NCBI GenBank assembly: GCA_949373145.1
Contig: CASICI010000014.1
Location: 57,187-121,186 of the forward strand
Reading direction: 5' to 3'
DNA length: 64,000 nt
DNA from: an uncultured Phycisphaerales bacterium
GTDB taxonomy: Bacteria; Planctomycetota; Phycisphaerae; Phycisphaerales; SM1A02
A model generated the notes under the pieces. That model did no database searches. It was not told the DNA's origin and was given only the letters and a program-made list of their open reading frames with translations. Position numbers and translations under genes: made by a program. Positions 55,814-64,000 of this stretch are shown here, in pieces (the stretch's first letter is position 1; each line of letters begins with the position of its first letter).

Positions 55814-57097
55814 TCAGAAAGCGACCAGTCGAACCACCAGAAGACTGGCAAGCACCACGGTCAGCACAGCCGGCCCCACCGAGGATCGCCCCACCGCATC
55901 CTTCCGATCACCAAGAATCATGGCCAGGGTCCAGCAGAGGAAGAGCAGAGTCGGCGTGTCGAAATATCTCTGAAAGGACTGAGCGTTCGCCATCTGAGTC
56001 ACGGTCGAAGCGACCAGAGCACAGACGAGGATCGCCCAGCTCCGGCGTGCGGGCGTCGCGGAGAGCGCACGCCCGAAGATCACCAGGGAGGCCGCTCCGA
56101 ATCCGGAGAGACACGCCAGCGGGAGCGAACGGTCGGCGACGACCCAGAGCCCCGAAAGCGTCCACAGTGGCCCGCCCGTCCGACCCGCGGCGAGGTCGGG
56201 GGCGCTTTCTGGAATCAGCACGAAGAGCATGCCTGCCAGAGCCGCGACCACGATCATGGTGATCTTGCCGCGAATCAGCACAGCCGTCTCGGGAACCGCA
56301 AGGAGAAAGAACGGTGCGTAGAGACCGAGCAGCCCCAGGGCGTATCCGGCTGCGATCCAATCGATTCCGGACGAGACGTGGAACTCCTGAAAGTGAGGAG
56401 GCACCAGTCCACCCCACAGAATGACGAAGGTGATGAGCACCGCAAGCGAGGGAATGACGACTGCAATGAGCGCGAGAAGTCCTCGCCATGCGGAGACAGT
56501 CCGTTCACGGCCCAGATCAAGCAGACCGGCGAAGAGAACCGGTCCGGCGAGCCAGATGAAATTCTGCCGGGCGGCAACGGCCACGAACATCGCCAGCGAG
56601 GCGAGCACCAGAATCTTCGCGGAGCGTTTTGAAAAGAGAACGCAACCGATGCAGAGCGCGGATGCCATCCACGCGAAATCGTCTGTGTGAACGTGGGTGG
56701 CACTTGCCACGACATAGATCGATGCGGCCAACGGCATCGTCAGAAACGCCGCGGCGCGGGCCTCCGTGAAACGTGCCGCCACACCGGAAACGATGACCAC
56801 GAATGCAACGCCGAACAGTGCTGAAAGAACACGCAGTGTTTCAAGTTCATTACCGAAGACCCCGCCGAGAACCACCATGACGAGGTGATACAACGGTCCC
56901 GTCGCGGCTGAATAATCGCTCAGATCAGGAACGGGCCACTGCATCTCGAACTGACGGACCACCTGGATGTGAAAGAGATTCTGGTCGTAGGCATGAGACG
57001 CGATCAGGTGCTCACCGACGAAGACCCCGGTCACCAGGATGAGGAGAATCAGCACGGGTGCCCAGGCGGCTCGCATGACCTGTGCGGCCGCACTCAT
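55814..57097 (-). CDS. Polytopic membrane glycosyltransferase (GT-C type)
   Basis: A 427-residue protein with about ten predicted membrane helices. After the first helix (APVLILLILVTGVFVGE) an external loop has HAYDQNLFHIQVVRQFEMQW and DYSAATGPLYHLVM, which recalls the ALG10-like GT-C family (Asp/Glu near FHxxQ and TTPPGLY-like motifs), so a lipid-linked sugar donor is plausible. The family assignment is tentative. The start ATG overlaps the stop of the GT4 gene upstream (57094-57097), so the two are coupled. Confidence 0.72.
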   Translation of the reverse strand: MSAAAQVMRAAWAPVLILLILVTGVFVGEHLIASHAYDQNLFHIQVVRQFEMQWPVPDLSDYSAATGPLYHLVMVVLGGVFGNELETLRVLSALFGVAFVVIVSGVAARFTEARAAAFLTMPLAASIYVVASATHVHTDDFAWMASALCIGCVLFSKRSAKILVLASLAMFVAVAARQNFIWLAGPVLFAGLLDLGRERTVSAWRGLLALIAVVIPSLAVLITFVILWGGLVPPHFQEFHVSSGIDWIAAGYALGLLGLYAPFFLLAVPETAVLIRGKITMIVVAALAGMLFVLIPESAPDLAAGRTGGPLWTLSGLWVVADRSLPLACLSGFGAASLVIFGRALSATPARRSWAILVCALVASTVTQMANAQSFQRYFDTPTLLFLCWTLAMILGDRKDAVGRSSVGPAVLTVVLASLLVVRLVAF

Positions 57098-58218
57098 GAG
57101 CCGGCTCCAAGTCGCTGCCAGGCGGCAAGATGATCCGATGCGATCGCATCCACCCGACACCGCTCAGCCTGCTCCATCGTGGCGGTGCGAAGCCTCGCAC
57201 GCAGCTCAGGGTCACGAATCAATTCGATGATGGCATCAGCCAGTCTTCGCGCGACGCCATCACCCTCGCGGGTGAAGACCATGCCGGTGTCACGATCTCT
57301 GACGTATCCGGAGAACTGGGGCAGATCACTCACCACTGGGACCGCTCCGCATGCCATCGCTTCGAGTGGGGCGACCGGTGACGCCTCTCCGAAGAAAGCC
57401 ATCGACGGATAACAGTGAATGTCGCAATTCTGCAGACGCTCGACCAGTGCCGCCTGCCCGACGATCCGTCCTTCGAATCGAAGGTCGATCCCTTCGGCAC
57501 GCTTTTGAAGGTCGGCGAGAAACGGATCACCACCACCACCCTGGCTCACTTCGTGCGGACCGATGATGGAGGTGGTCAGGGGAATGCCCTCATCATGAAT
57601 CAGACGACACGCATCAACGAGGACATCCAATCCCTTTTCAGGATGGACACGTCCATGAAAGACCAGGTTCAAGGTCTCGCCGGACATCCGTTTCGGATCG
57701 GGCCGGAAGACCGAGGTGTCGACGGGATTCGGAACGACGTCGATTCTCTCGGTGAGTCGCGGGGCCTGCGCTTTCACCGCATCAGCGATCGCATCCGAGA
57801 CGGTGCTGATTCGATCGATGTGGTTGTAGAGGAACATCTGACGCTTGGGAAAACGTTGGAGATGAAAATCAAGCAGGCCGAGTTGCTTCCGACCTCGCAC
57901 CATCCGCGGCAACCAGAAACAGTTGAAGACCGTGACGTCGGCCGCGGGCAGATGCGGGCGGACGGCTTTCGAGTAGCGATAGTCGTACCAGAGATCGGAC
58001 CAGGTGGAACCGGATCGACCGAACCCCGAGAGCCTGAGATAACGGACGCCGTCGAGCACCGAGTCCTCGGGCAGATCACCCCACGCAGGGCAGACCACGG
58101 TCACCTGATGACCGGAGGCTGCGAAGCTTCGACTGAGATCGGCCCAGACCTTCTCTATCGCGCCCGCGGGTGCGGGAGGCATGGAAAGAAAAGCGCCGAT
58201 GACGACGGTGATGCGCAT
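57094..58218 (-). CDS. Family 4 glycosyltransferase
   Basis: A 374-residue GT-B-fold enzyme. The N-terminal Rossmann half begins MRITVVIGAFLSMPPAPAGAIEKVWADLSR. The C-terminal half carries LVFHGRVHPEKGLDVLVDA and the GT4 EX7E region SPVAPLEAMACGAVPVV. It probably transfers a sugar to a surface polysaccharide or glycolipid. It is coupled to the GT-C gene downstream and may form a polysaccharide gene pair. Confidence 0.88.
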   Translation of the reverse strand: MRITVVIGAFLSMPPAPAGAIEKVWADLSRSFAASGHQVTVVCPAWGDLPEDSVLDGVRYLRLSGFGRSGSTWSDLWYDYRYSKAVRPHLPAADVTVFNCFWLPRMVRGRKQLGLLDFHLQRFPKRQMFLYNHIDRISTVSDAIADAVKAQAPRLTERIDVVPNPVDTSVFRPDPKRMSGETLNLVFHGRVHPEKGLDVLVDACRLIHDEGIPLTTSIIGPHEVSQGGGGDPFLADLQKRAEGIDLRFEGRIVGQAALVERLQNCDIHCYPSMAFFGEASPVAPLEAMACGAVPVVSDLPQFSGYVRDRDTGMVFTREGDGVARRLADAIIELIRDPELRARLRTATMEQAERCRVDAIASDHLAAWQRLGAGS

Positions 58219-58276
58219 GAATGATTCCGAGTGAACGAGAGGACGGTTTCATGTTCTATCGGCTTGCCGAGGGCGT

Positions 58277-59284
58277 TCACTTCCCGTTGGATTCGTCTTT
58301 CTGGTCCTTTGCACCGAACCAGACGAAGACCGAGGAAGGCTCAGGAGCCGATTCAAGCAGGCCAAGACCCACCAGAGCCTCCCCCATCGCATTCCAGCGA
58401 GCGCCGGTCATGTATCCAAGACCATGCTTCTCAGTCACGGAATCCCGGATCAATGCCTCCTGGCGCTTGGCCGAAAGAGCCATCGCCTGCTCGCTCATCG
58501 CGGGATTCAATTCAGACATCTTGAGATTGGCCGCAGCAGGATCCTCGAGATAGCTCGCCCAACCAGCTTCGAACGCCCGAACCATCGCACGACAGGTCTC
58601 GGGATGAGCGTCAAGAAAAGCACGCCGAGTCACCAGAACCGTGTCATAAGGGTCGTAAGCGCCTCCCTTGTTGGGAAGAATTCTGGTGTTGAACCCCTCC
58701 AACTCAAGCGAGACCGGCTCGGCGGTGATGAAGCACTGACTTGCCGACTGGCGGCCTGCACGGAACGCCGGGGCGTTGTACGCGACGAATTTCGCGCCAT
58801 CCGTCACCTTGAACCTCTCATTGATCGATTTGAAAAATGCCAGGGAGGTGTCGACACCGACCACTGCTTCAGGATCCTTCCAGAGTTCAGCCAGAGTGGT
58901 GTACGGAGAATCATCGCGAACCATGATCGCATGAGGGCCGTGTTGATAGACCGCGAACAATGCCACGAGCGTCCCACCTTGTGCATTGAGTTGCAGAACC
59001 TGGGAGCCTCCCACGATGCCGAAATCGACGCGACCGGCCGCCACCATCTGCGGAGAGGACACACCGTCGGAGCCGGAGATGATCTCGACCGAGAGCCCTT
59101 CCTGTTTGAAGACCCCATCGATCTCAGCCTGATAGACCCCGCCGAACTGCGGCTCGGGAACCCAGTTCAACTGAAGTTCGATGGCGGCCTTCGAGTCGGA
59201 GGCGGGCTTCGAGTCGTTTCCAGGATCGCATCCCGTGAGCATGAGTGCGGCGGCAGGCAGAATGATCGTTGAAAAAAGGCGCAT
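58277..59284 (-). CDS. NMT1/THI5-like ABC transporter substrate-binding lipoprotein
   Basis: A 335-residue lipoprotein from ATG 59284 (AAGGA seven bases upstream), with lipobox LMLTGCDPG at about residue 19. The NMT1 fold is visible: ELQLNWVPEPQFGGVYQAEIDGVFKQEGL, MVAAGRVDFGIVGGSQVLQL and CFITAEPVSLELEG. It belongs to the sulfonate/nitrate/thiamine-precursor binding group; the ligand is not certain. It is the last gene of an operon with the permease and ATPase upstream. Confidence 0.88.
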   Translation of the reverse strand: MRLFSTIILPAAALMLTGCDPGNDSKPASDSKAAIELQLNWVPEPQFGGVYQAEIDGVFKQEGLSVEIISGSDGVSSPQMVAAGRVDFGIVGGSQVLQLNAQGGTLVALFAVYQHGPHAIMVRDDSPYTTLAELWKDPEAVVGVDTSLAFFKSINERFKVTDGAKFVAYNAPAFRAGRQSASQCFITAEPVSLELEGFNTRILPNKGGAYDPYDTVLVTRRAFLDAHPETCRAMVRAFEAGWASYLEDPAAANLKMSELNPAMSEQAMALSAKRQEALIRDSVTEKHGLGYMTGARWNAMGEALVGLGLLESAPEPSSVFVWFGAKDQKDESNGK

Positions 59285-59309
59285 GAAGACATCCTTAGAA
59301 GAAACAGGT

Positions 59310-60086
59310 TCAGGACCGTTCACCTGAATGCCAGTTGTGCAGGAGGAACCATCCGAGAAGATTCACAAGACCGAAGAGCGTGAAACCGACCAGTGATGCG
59401 ATGAGCACCGATGCGAACATCAGATCCGTCTGAAAAGTCCGAACCGAAGCGATGATGATCGACCCGAGCGGGGCGGAGTCACCCGTGTAGCCACTGACGA
59501 ATTCGGCGGTGATGGCACCGATCACGGAGAGACCCGCCGCGACTCGAAGGCCGGTGATGATTCCGGGCGTCGCGGAGGGAAGCTCGAGTTTCCACCAGGT
59601 CACGAAACGACCGGCACGATGAAAGTGAAAGAGCTCACGGAGCTCGGGGTTGGTGCCGCGTATTCCGCCCAGGGTGTTTGCAATGACCGGAAAGATCGCG
59701 ACCACCACCGTGGCTGTCACGGTCGAACCGAAGCCGAAGCCGAACCAGATGACGAACAAAGGTGCGATCGCGACGAGAGGCACCATCTGCAAAAGAAGTG
59801 TCGGAGGGTAGAAACCACGTTCGAGCCAACGCGAGAGACCCAGAAGACTGCCCAGCATCACCCCCAGCGCCGATGCGATCAGAAAGCCCGACAAGGTCGA
59901 AAGACCCGTCGAAAGCGTCGCCTGAAGCAGACGTTCGGAATTGTCACAGGCAGCACCCACCACGGAGACAGGCGATGGCAGCAAATAGGGTTCGATTCCA
60001 AAGAGCATGACCACCGACTGCCAGAGACCCAGGAAAACAAACGCCACCAGACCTGGTGGAAGCACTCTTCGGACGAGGAATCTCAT
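59310..60086 (-). CDS. SsuC/ThiX-like ABC transporter permease
   Basis: A 258-residue integral membrane permease of the BPD_transp_1 family with about six helices. The EAA-loop region reads GGIRGTNPELRELFHFHRAGRFVTWWKLELPSATPGIITGLR, as in SsuC/TauC/ThiX. It overlaps the upstream ATPase by four bases (60083-60086) and precedes the binding protein by 25 bases. No TPP riboswitch is seen upstream of the operon. Confidence 0.9.
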   Translation of the reverse strand: MRFLVRRVLPPGLVAFVFLGLWQSVVMLFGIEPYLLPSPVSVVGAACDNSERLLQATLSTGLSTLSGFLIASALGVMLGSLLGLSRWLERGFYPPTLLLQMVPLVAIAPLFVIWFGFGFGSTVTATVVVAIFPVIANTLGGIRGTNPELRELFHFHRAGRFVTWWKLELPSATPGIITGLRVAAGLSVIGAITAEFVSGYTGDSAPLGSIIIASVRTFQTDLMFASVLIASLVGFTLFGLVNLLGWFLLHNWHSGERS

Positions 60087-60865
60087 GAGTCTCCCCCGCT
60101 TCGAATCTCACGCTGAACGAGGCGGACCTGTTCATTGAAGACCGGACTGGTCCGAGTGTCGGAATCCCGCGGACCCAGATCGATCCGAAGTTCGCGACGC
60201 AGCCGTCCGGGTGATGACGCCATCACCATGATTCGAGATGCCATGTAGACCGCCTGCCGGATCGAATGCGTGACCAGAACGGTGGTCATGCCTTCCCGCT
60301 CGGAGAGTTCGATGACGTCGTCTTCAAGTTGCTCGCGAGTCAGCTCGTCAAGAGCTCCGAACGGCTCGTCGAGAAGAAGCAGTCGAGGTCGTGTCACCAG
60401 TGCGCGTGCGATCGAGACGCGCATCCGCATGCCACCCGACAGGGTGTGCGGAAGATTCTCCAGGAAGGAAGACAGGCCGACTTTTTCAAGCGACTCCGTC
60501 ACGCGATCCGTGCGTTCGCTGTCTCCGACTCCTTCGAGCTCGAGAGGAAGCCCCACGTTCGAAGCCACAGTGCGCCAAGGGAGAAGACGAGGGTCCTGAA
60601 AACAACATGCGACGTCCCGGGCCTGCGAGGCGTCACCACCATCGATTCGCACGGTGCCGTGCGTCGGCTCCAGAATGCCTGCGATCAATTGAAGAAGCGT
60701 CGTCTTTCCGCAACCACTCGGGCCGATCAAGGCGATGAACTCTCCCCCGGCTATTTCAAGATCGACATCTCGCAGGGCATGAAAATCTCTGCCGAAATTC
60801 TGCGAAACATCTGACAACGAAATCATGGGGACCGATTCGGAGGATGCATCGGAGACGAGTGACAT
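60083..60865 (-). CDS. SsuB/ThiZ-like ABC transporter ATPase
   Basis: A 260-residue ATPase. Walker A GPSGCGKTTLL, Q-loop CCFQDPRLLPWRTVASNV (a typical TauB/SsuB sequence), signature LSGGMRMRVSIARAL, Walker B LLLLDEPFGALDE and the switch His in VTHSIRQAVYMA are complete. It heads the operon whose permease and NMT1-like binding protein follow. The likely cargo is a sulfonate, a nitrogenous compound or a thiamine precursor. Confidence 0.92.
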   Translation of the reverse strand: MSLVSDASSESVPMISLSDVSQNFGRDFHALRDVDLEIAGGEFIALIGPSGCGKTTLLQLIAGILEPTHGTVRIDGGDASQARDVACCFQDPRLLPWRTVASNVGLPLELEGVGDSERTDRVTESLEKVGLSSFLENLPHTLSGGMRMRVSIARALVTRPRLLLLDEPFGALDELTREQLEDDVIELSEREGMTTVLVTHSIRQAVYMASRIMVMASSPGRLRRELRIDLGPRDSDTRTSPVFNEQVRLVQREIRSGGDS

Positions 60866-60951
60866 AGCGATACAGTCTATCGTGCACCATCAGGGAAGAC
60901 CCGAGCGACCATCTGGTACAACGTGAAGATCACACAAGAAATGGAGAGATC

Positions 60952-61728
60952 ATGAACAGAGGAATCCTGAACGCGTTCACTGCATGCGGCCTTGGAACAC
61001 TCATCCTGGCTTGTTCCGCGGACGGAGACCTCGGAGATGACACGTGGCGAGTCCACGACATGAATCGCCCTCAACCGGAGGTGATCAGGCCCGGTATGCC
61101 GGCATCAGCGACCAGCCCGGGCACGGCCCCCAGTGACGCAGTCGTTCTTTTCGACGGAACCAACCTCGAGGCATGGACAGGGAAAGATGACACCCCTCCA
61201 TGGCAGATCAAGGATGGAGTTCTCATTGTGACGCCGGGAAGCGGCGACATGATGACTCGACGGAATTTCAGCGACATCCAGTACCACATGGAATGGATGG
61301 TGCCCGCCGAACGCAAGACGTCGGGGCAGAAAGGTGGGAACAGCGGTCTGTTTCTGATGGATCGCTACGAAATCCAGATCCTCGACAGTCATGAAAACAA
61401 GACCTACCCGGATGGGATGGCCGCGAGTTTCTACGGACAACACCCTCCCGCGGTCAATCCAACCAACCCAAAAGGAACCTGGAACACCTACGACGTCATC
61501 TTCCGCGCGCCTCGCTGGGATGCCGAAGGGGCTCGCCTCTCCTCAGCTCGGGCCACCGTCCTGTTCAATGGAGTCCTGGTCCATGACAGCCAAATGTTCA
61601 AAGGCCCGACGGAACCTTGGAAAAAAGACAAACCCCATGGGCCAGACGTGATCAGACTTCAGGACCACCAGGACCCGATTCACTTTCGAAACATCTGGGT
61701 CCGAGAGTTGAGTCCTTCAGAGGAATAG
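60952..61728 (+). CDS. DUF1080 (3-keto-disaccharide hydrolase-like) lipoprotein
   Basis: A 258-residue lipoprotein (lipobox LILACSAD at about residue 21) with a DUF1080 domain: VVLFDGTNLEAWTGKDDTPPWQIKDGVLIVTPGSGDMMTR, GGNSGLFLMDRYEIQILDS and a C-terminal HFRNIWVREL. Some family members are 3-keto-glycoside hydrolases and the family is abundant in planctomycetes. It is divergent from the ABC transporter operon. Confidence 0.92.
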   Translation: MNRGILNAFTACGLGTLILACSADGDLGDDTWRVHDMNRPQPEVIRPGMPASATSPGTAPSDAVVLFDGTNLEAWTGKDDTPPWQIKDGVLIVTPGSGDMMTRRNFSDIQYHMEWMVPAERKTSGQKGGNSGLFLMDRYEIQILDSHENKTYPDGMAASFYGQHPPAVNPTNPKGTWNTYDVIFRAPRWDAEGARLSSARATVLFNGVLVHDSQMFKGPTEPWKKDKPHGPDVIRLQDHQDPIHFRNIWVRELSPSEE

Positions 61729-62109
61729 ACGCAATCTATTGAATACAAGTTACTTAAATGCATGAACTTAAATGAAAACACGAGGTATAATTACAGTCTC
61801 GGAAACGTGCCACCGGCCAAGACTGGTCAATTTGCGCATAAAGAGAACTTTTCACGTATTTTAACGTCATTTAAGAAACTTTAGCTGAATTGCACCCGCC
61901 CGCCTCAGCCATGAGCCACACCAGTGTGGCGATGAGGCCCGCACTGGAAACCATTTCAGATGATCAGGCTGACCGGGAAATCCCGTGCTCAAACTTGAAA
62001 CCACCCTAAGAACACACTCTTTTGACGCCCTCTGAACGTTCGAACTGCGATATAAAAGACAGCAGAACGGGCCACATCGGCCCTCGCCCACATATGGAGA
62101 AGATCTGGG
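61729..62109. promoter_or_regulatory. A/T-rich intergenic region with repeated CTTAAATG motif
   Basis: 381 bases without a credible gene, clearly A/T-richer than its surroundings. ACTTAAATG occurs at 61752-61760 and 61766-61774 (14-base period), with an inverted CATTTAAG at 61868-61875. A TATAAT lies at 61786-61791 without a clear -35, and TATAAA at 62051-62056 close to the downstream start. It probably carries the promoter of the surface protein gene. Confidence 0.35.
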
Positions 62110-64000
62110 ATGCCTCGCACACGCACACTGACCGGTTTCACGACACTCACCCTGGCCCTGGCTTGCAGTTCGCAAGGACTCGCCCAATCGGAGCAGGACA
62201 ACGTCTTTGATGCCGGCGGCGGCTCAGCGGGAACCTACGACTTCGGCAACAACTCAGACTGGTCCAAGGGAGGCCCTCCCTGGACGGACGACGAGGTCGA
62301 TGGTGGCATTTCATTCGACCTCGAGGATGTTCCAACCGGCACCACCGACACCTACACGATCAACCTCGCCGGGAACTACAGCGCGATCGACCGATTGAAC
62401 ATCCTGTCTGAGTCGCTGATCATCCTGAGTGGCACGGGAAGCTTCACCTTCGATGACGACGGCGACCTTGAAACCCGGAGACAGCGCACTTCGCATCGAA
62501 AGTGGAGTCACACTGAACCTCGAAGGTGACATGACCTTCGACTACGGAAACGGCTCGACCGACGAAGAAGACGCCGCCCAGACGCTGAACTACACACTCG
62601 GCGGACAGCAGATCGCGTTCAACCTGATCATCGAAGGACTCATCTCGGACAACGCCGAATCTGCGATCGACGGGATGCTCACCTTCACCGGTGGCGGCTT
62701 CGCTCTGCTCACCGGCGGGATTGAAGCCAACGGAACAGGTTCCGAGTTCGGACTGACGCTCCAAAGTGGTTCGAGCCTCATGCTCGCGGGTGGAAACTAC
62801 ACACTCGCCGAGGGCGTCAACGTCACGTTCAACGGCAACTTTGAAGACCGAGAAAACGGGCAGGGCATCCTCCAGATCGTCGATGGCGCCGTACTCGACA
62901 CGCAAGATGGCGGCGACATCGCTGTCGATGGGATTCGGCGCCATCCTCGTGGGGCCATGTGAACCTTCTCGATTCGGCCCTCGCCGATCTCGGCTTCGGT
63001 GAAACGAACGAGCAGATCGCGACGAACGCGGCAACCGGGACCGGAACCGTGACCACCGACAATCTCACCCTGGCAGGTGACTCCGTCGTGGTGGTAGGCG
63101 ATGGTTCCTCGATCACCGCCACGACCCTCGATAACGGCGTCCTTCAAATCGGAGGCACCAGTGCGATGGTGCTTCAGACTGGAGCAAGCGGCAACTTCAA
63201 CGTGCTCGAACTGAACAGCGGAAGCCTGTTCAACGCGGGGCACACTTGATTTCATCGAGAACTCCACGATGGCAGGCGGCACCTTCACCTCCAGTGGAAA
63301 CACGACCTTTGCAAATGCATTCGATTCCACGGGCACGATCGACATCACCGGGTGGGACGTTCGCAGTCAACGGCGACACCGTCTTCGGATCAGGCAGCCA
63401 GATCACCGTCAGCGGAACAGGAGCCGGACTCGACCTCGCAACGACGGCGGCCAGCGACAACGGCATCCAGATCGACGGCATTCTCAACGTCAGTGACAAT
63501 GCGATTGCGACATTCGGATTTGATGGCGACACGGACACCATCAACTTCAGTTCGACTTCGAGAACGATCGTCGACGATGCAAGTCTCACGGTGAATGGCC
63601 AACTGACCCTGAGCGGAGAACTCTTCGTCCAGAACGGCGGTTCATTCAACTTCAACACCGCGGCAAGCGATTTGCTGAACGTGGACAATGCCTTCATCGG
63701 TGGCGGCAACGACTACGTGTCCGGCGCACCCAGCGGCCAGATTGCCACGATCGACTTCGGTGACTACACGTAACGTCGATGAAGAACTCATCATCGGAAC
63801 CCCCTATTCCGGAATGATCGACTCCGAGACAGGCGAGTTCATCGCGGGTGACGGCATTCTTCAGTTCAACACCCTCGTCGACCTCGACCTGACCGACGGA
63901 GGCACGATGCTCTTCGCGCTGGGCTGGGATTTCGATGAGGACACCCAGACCGGAACGGCCTACAACACCCAGGTCCTGATCGGAACCGCCGGCGATGACC
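62110..64000 (+). CDS. Large beta-strand-rich surface protein, partial and frame-disrupted
   Basis: The gene runs off the right edge. The signal peptide is MPRTRTLTGFTTLTLALACSSQGLAQS. The rest is a repetitive, Gly/Thr/Asp/Asn-rich beta-helix-like sequence with recurring strands such as GSLFNAGTLDFIENSTM, GGTFTSSGNTTFANAF and IQIDGILNVSDNA, as in autotransporter-associated or PEP-CTERM-linked adhesins. Frame breaks occur near 62472, 62925, 63238, 63353 and 63772; correcting each continues the same pattern to the window end (GTAYNTQVLIGTAGDD). Its role is probably adhesion or envelope surface; no sorting tail is reached in this window. Confidence 0.72.

Noticed and set aside
60866..60951. TPP riboswitch upstream of the NMT1-like ABC operon
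   Set aside because: The intergenic stretch is under 90 bases and shows no THI-box CTGAGA/ACCTGATC-type conserved segments.
1..64000. CRISPR arrays, insertion sequences or transposase genes
   Set aside because: No regularly spaced direct repeats and no transposase-like or integrase-like protein were seen.

Overview
The window is one contiguous piece of a Gram-negative bacterial chromosome with fairly high GC. It most probably comes from a marine planctomycete of the Phycisphaerae/Phycisphaerales group. The evidence is indirect: secreted proteins ending in an APGVLALLGLGGLAARRRR-type sorting tail, dockerin-like DxDGDGxxxxxDL tandem repeats at a protein C-terminus, a planctomycete-style cytochrome c/LRR protein, a DUF1080 lipoprotein, McsA/McsB with ClpC, and a dispersed genome organisation (a lone nuoC, a lone purH). 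Genes for KDO (kdsA) and lipid A (lpxI) synthesis, TonB/ExbD and Lol-type lipoprotein export all imply an outer membrane.

Layout. 0-6.3 kb: end of an unidentified gene, lpxI, a TlyA-like rRNA methyltransferase, gyrA, a STAS protein, exbD and tonB, all on +. 6.4-8.4 kb: surE and an HpnB-like glycosyltransferase on -. 8.6-11.2 kb: a LolC/LolD-type ABC system in which both subunits carry additional hydrophobic segments. 11.2-17.1 kb: an HExxH peptidase, clpC (heavily frame-disrupted in this assembly), a lipoprotein and a TolB-like propeller. 17.2-21.7 kb: RluA-type pseudouridine synthase, a broken sulfotransferase and an M1 peptidase. 21.7-27 kb: arginase, squalene-hopene cyclase with a Gfo/Idh/MocA oxidoreductase, and a tandem thioredoxin-fold protein. 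27-38.6 kb: trpG/pabA, DUF1444, kdsA, mcsA-mcsB, phhB, gluQ, DUF192, an RsbU-like phosphatase, ribE, a PQQ-propeller lipoprotein and purH. 38.8-42.5 kb: a PEP-CTERM-like protein, nuoC, a saccharopine-dehydrogenase-like enzyme, a PD-(D/E)XK nuclease-like protein, tRNA-Glu and tRNA-Arg. 42.6-46.2 kb: umuDC (frame-disrupted) and a lectin/dockerin-type secreted protein. 46.2-52.5 kb: a hybrid histidine kinase coupled to an isochorismatase-family hydrolase, a DUF2231-cytochrome-LRR protein, DUF2071 and an unknown membrane protein. 52.6-61.7 kb: an M28-PDZ peptidase, dinB, two glycosyltransferases, an NMT1/SsuBC-like ABC importer and a DUF1080 lipoprotein. 62.1-64 kb: the start of a large beta-strand-rich surface protein that runs off the window.

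The most novel-looking item is the Lol-like ABC pair at 8.6-11.2 kb. Its ATPase has about 75 extra residues with two predicted membrane helices inserted between the Q-loop and the ABC signature. Its permease carries a matching extra hydrophobic pair in the loop before its last membrane helix. McsA-McsB plus ClpC suggests arginine-phosphorylation-directed proteolysis outside Firmicutes.

A caution for the reader: single-base frame breaks are strongly clustered (13.4-15.1, 17.9-18.9, 19.22, 42.7-43.9, 45.74, 50.0-51.9 and 62.4-63.8 kb), while 21.7-42.6 kb is clean. The protein sequence between breaks is well conserved, so residual assembly error is more likely than gene decay. Those genes are annotated across their full extent.
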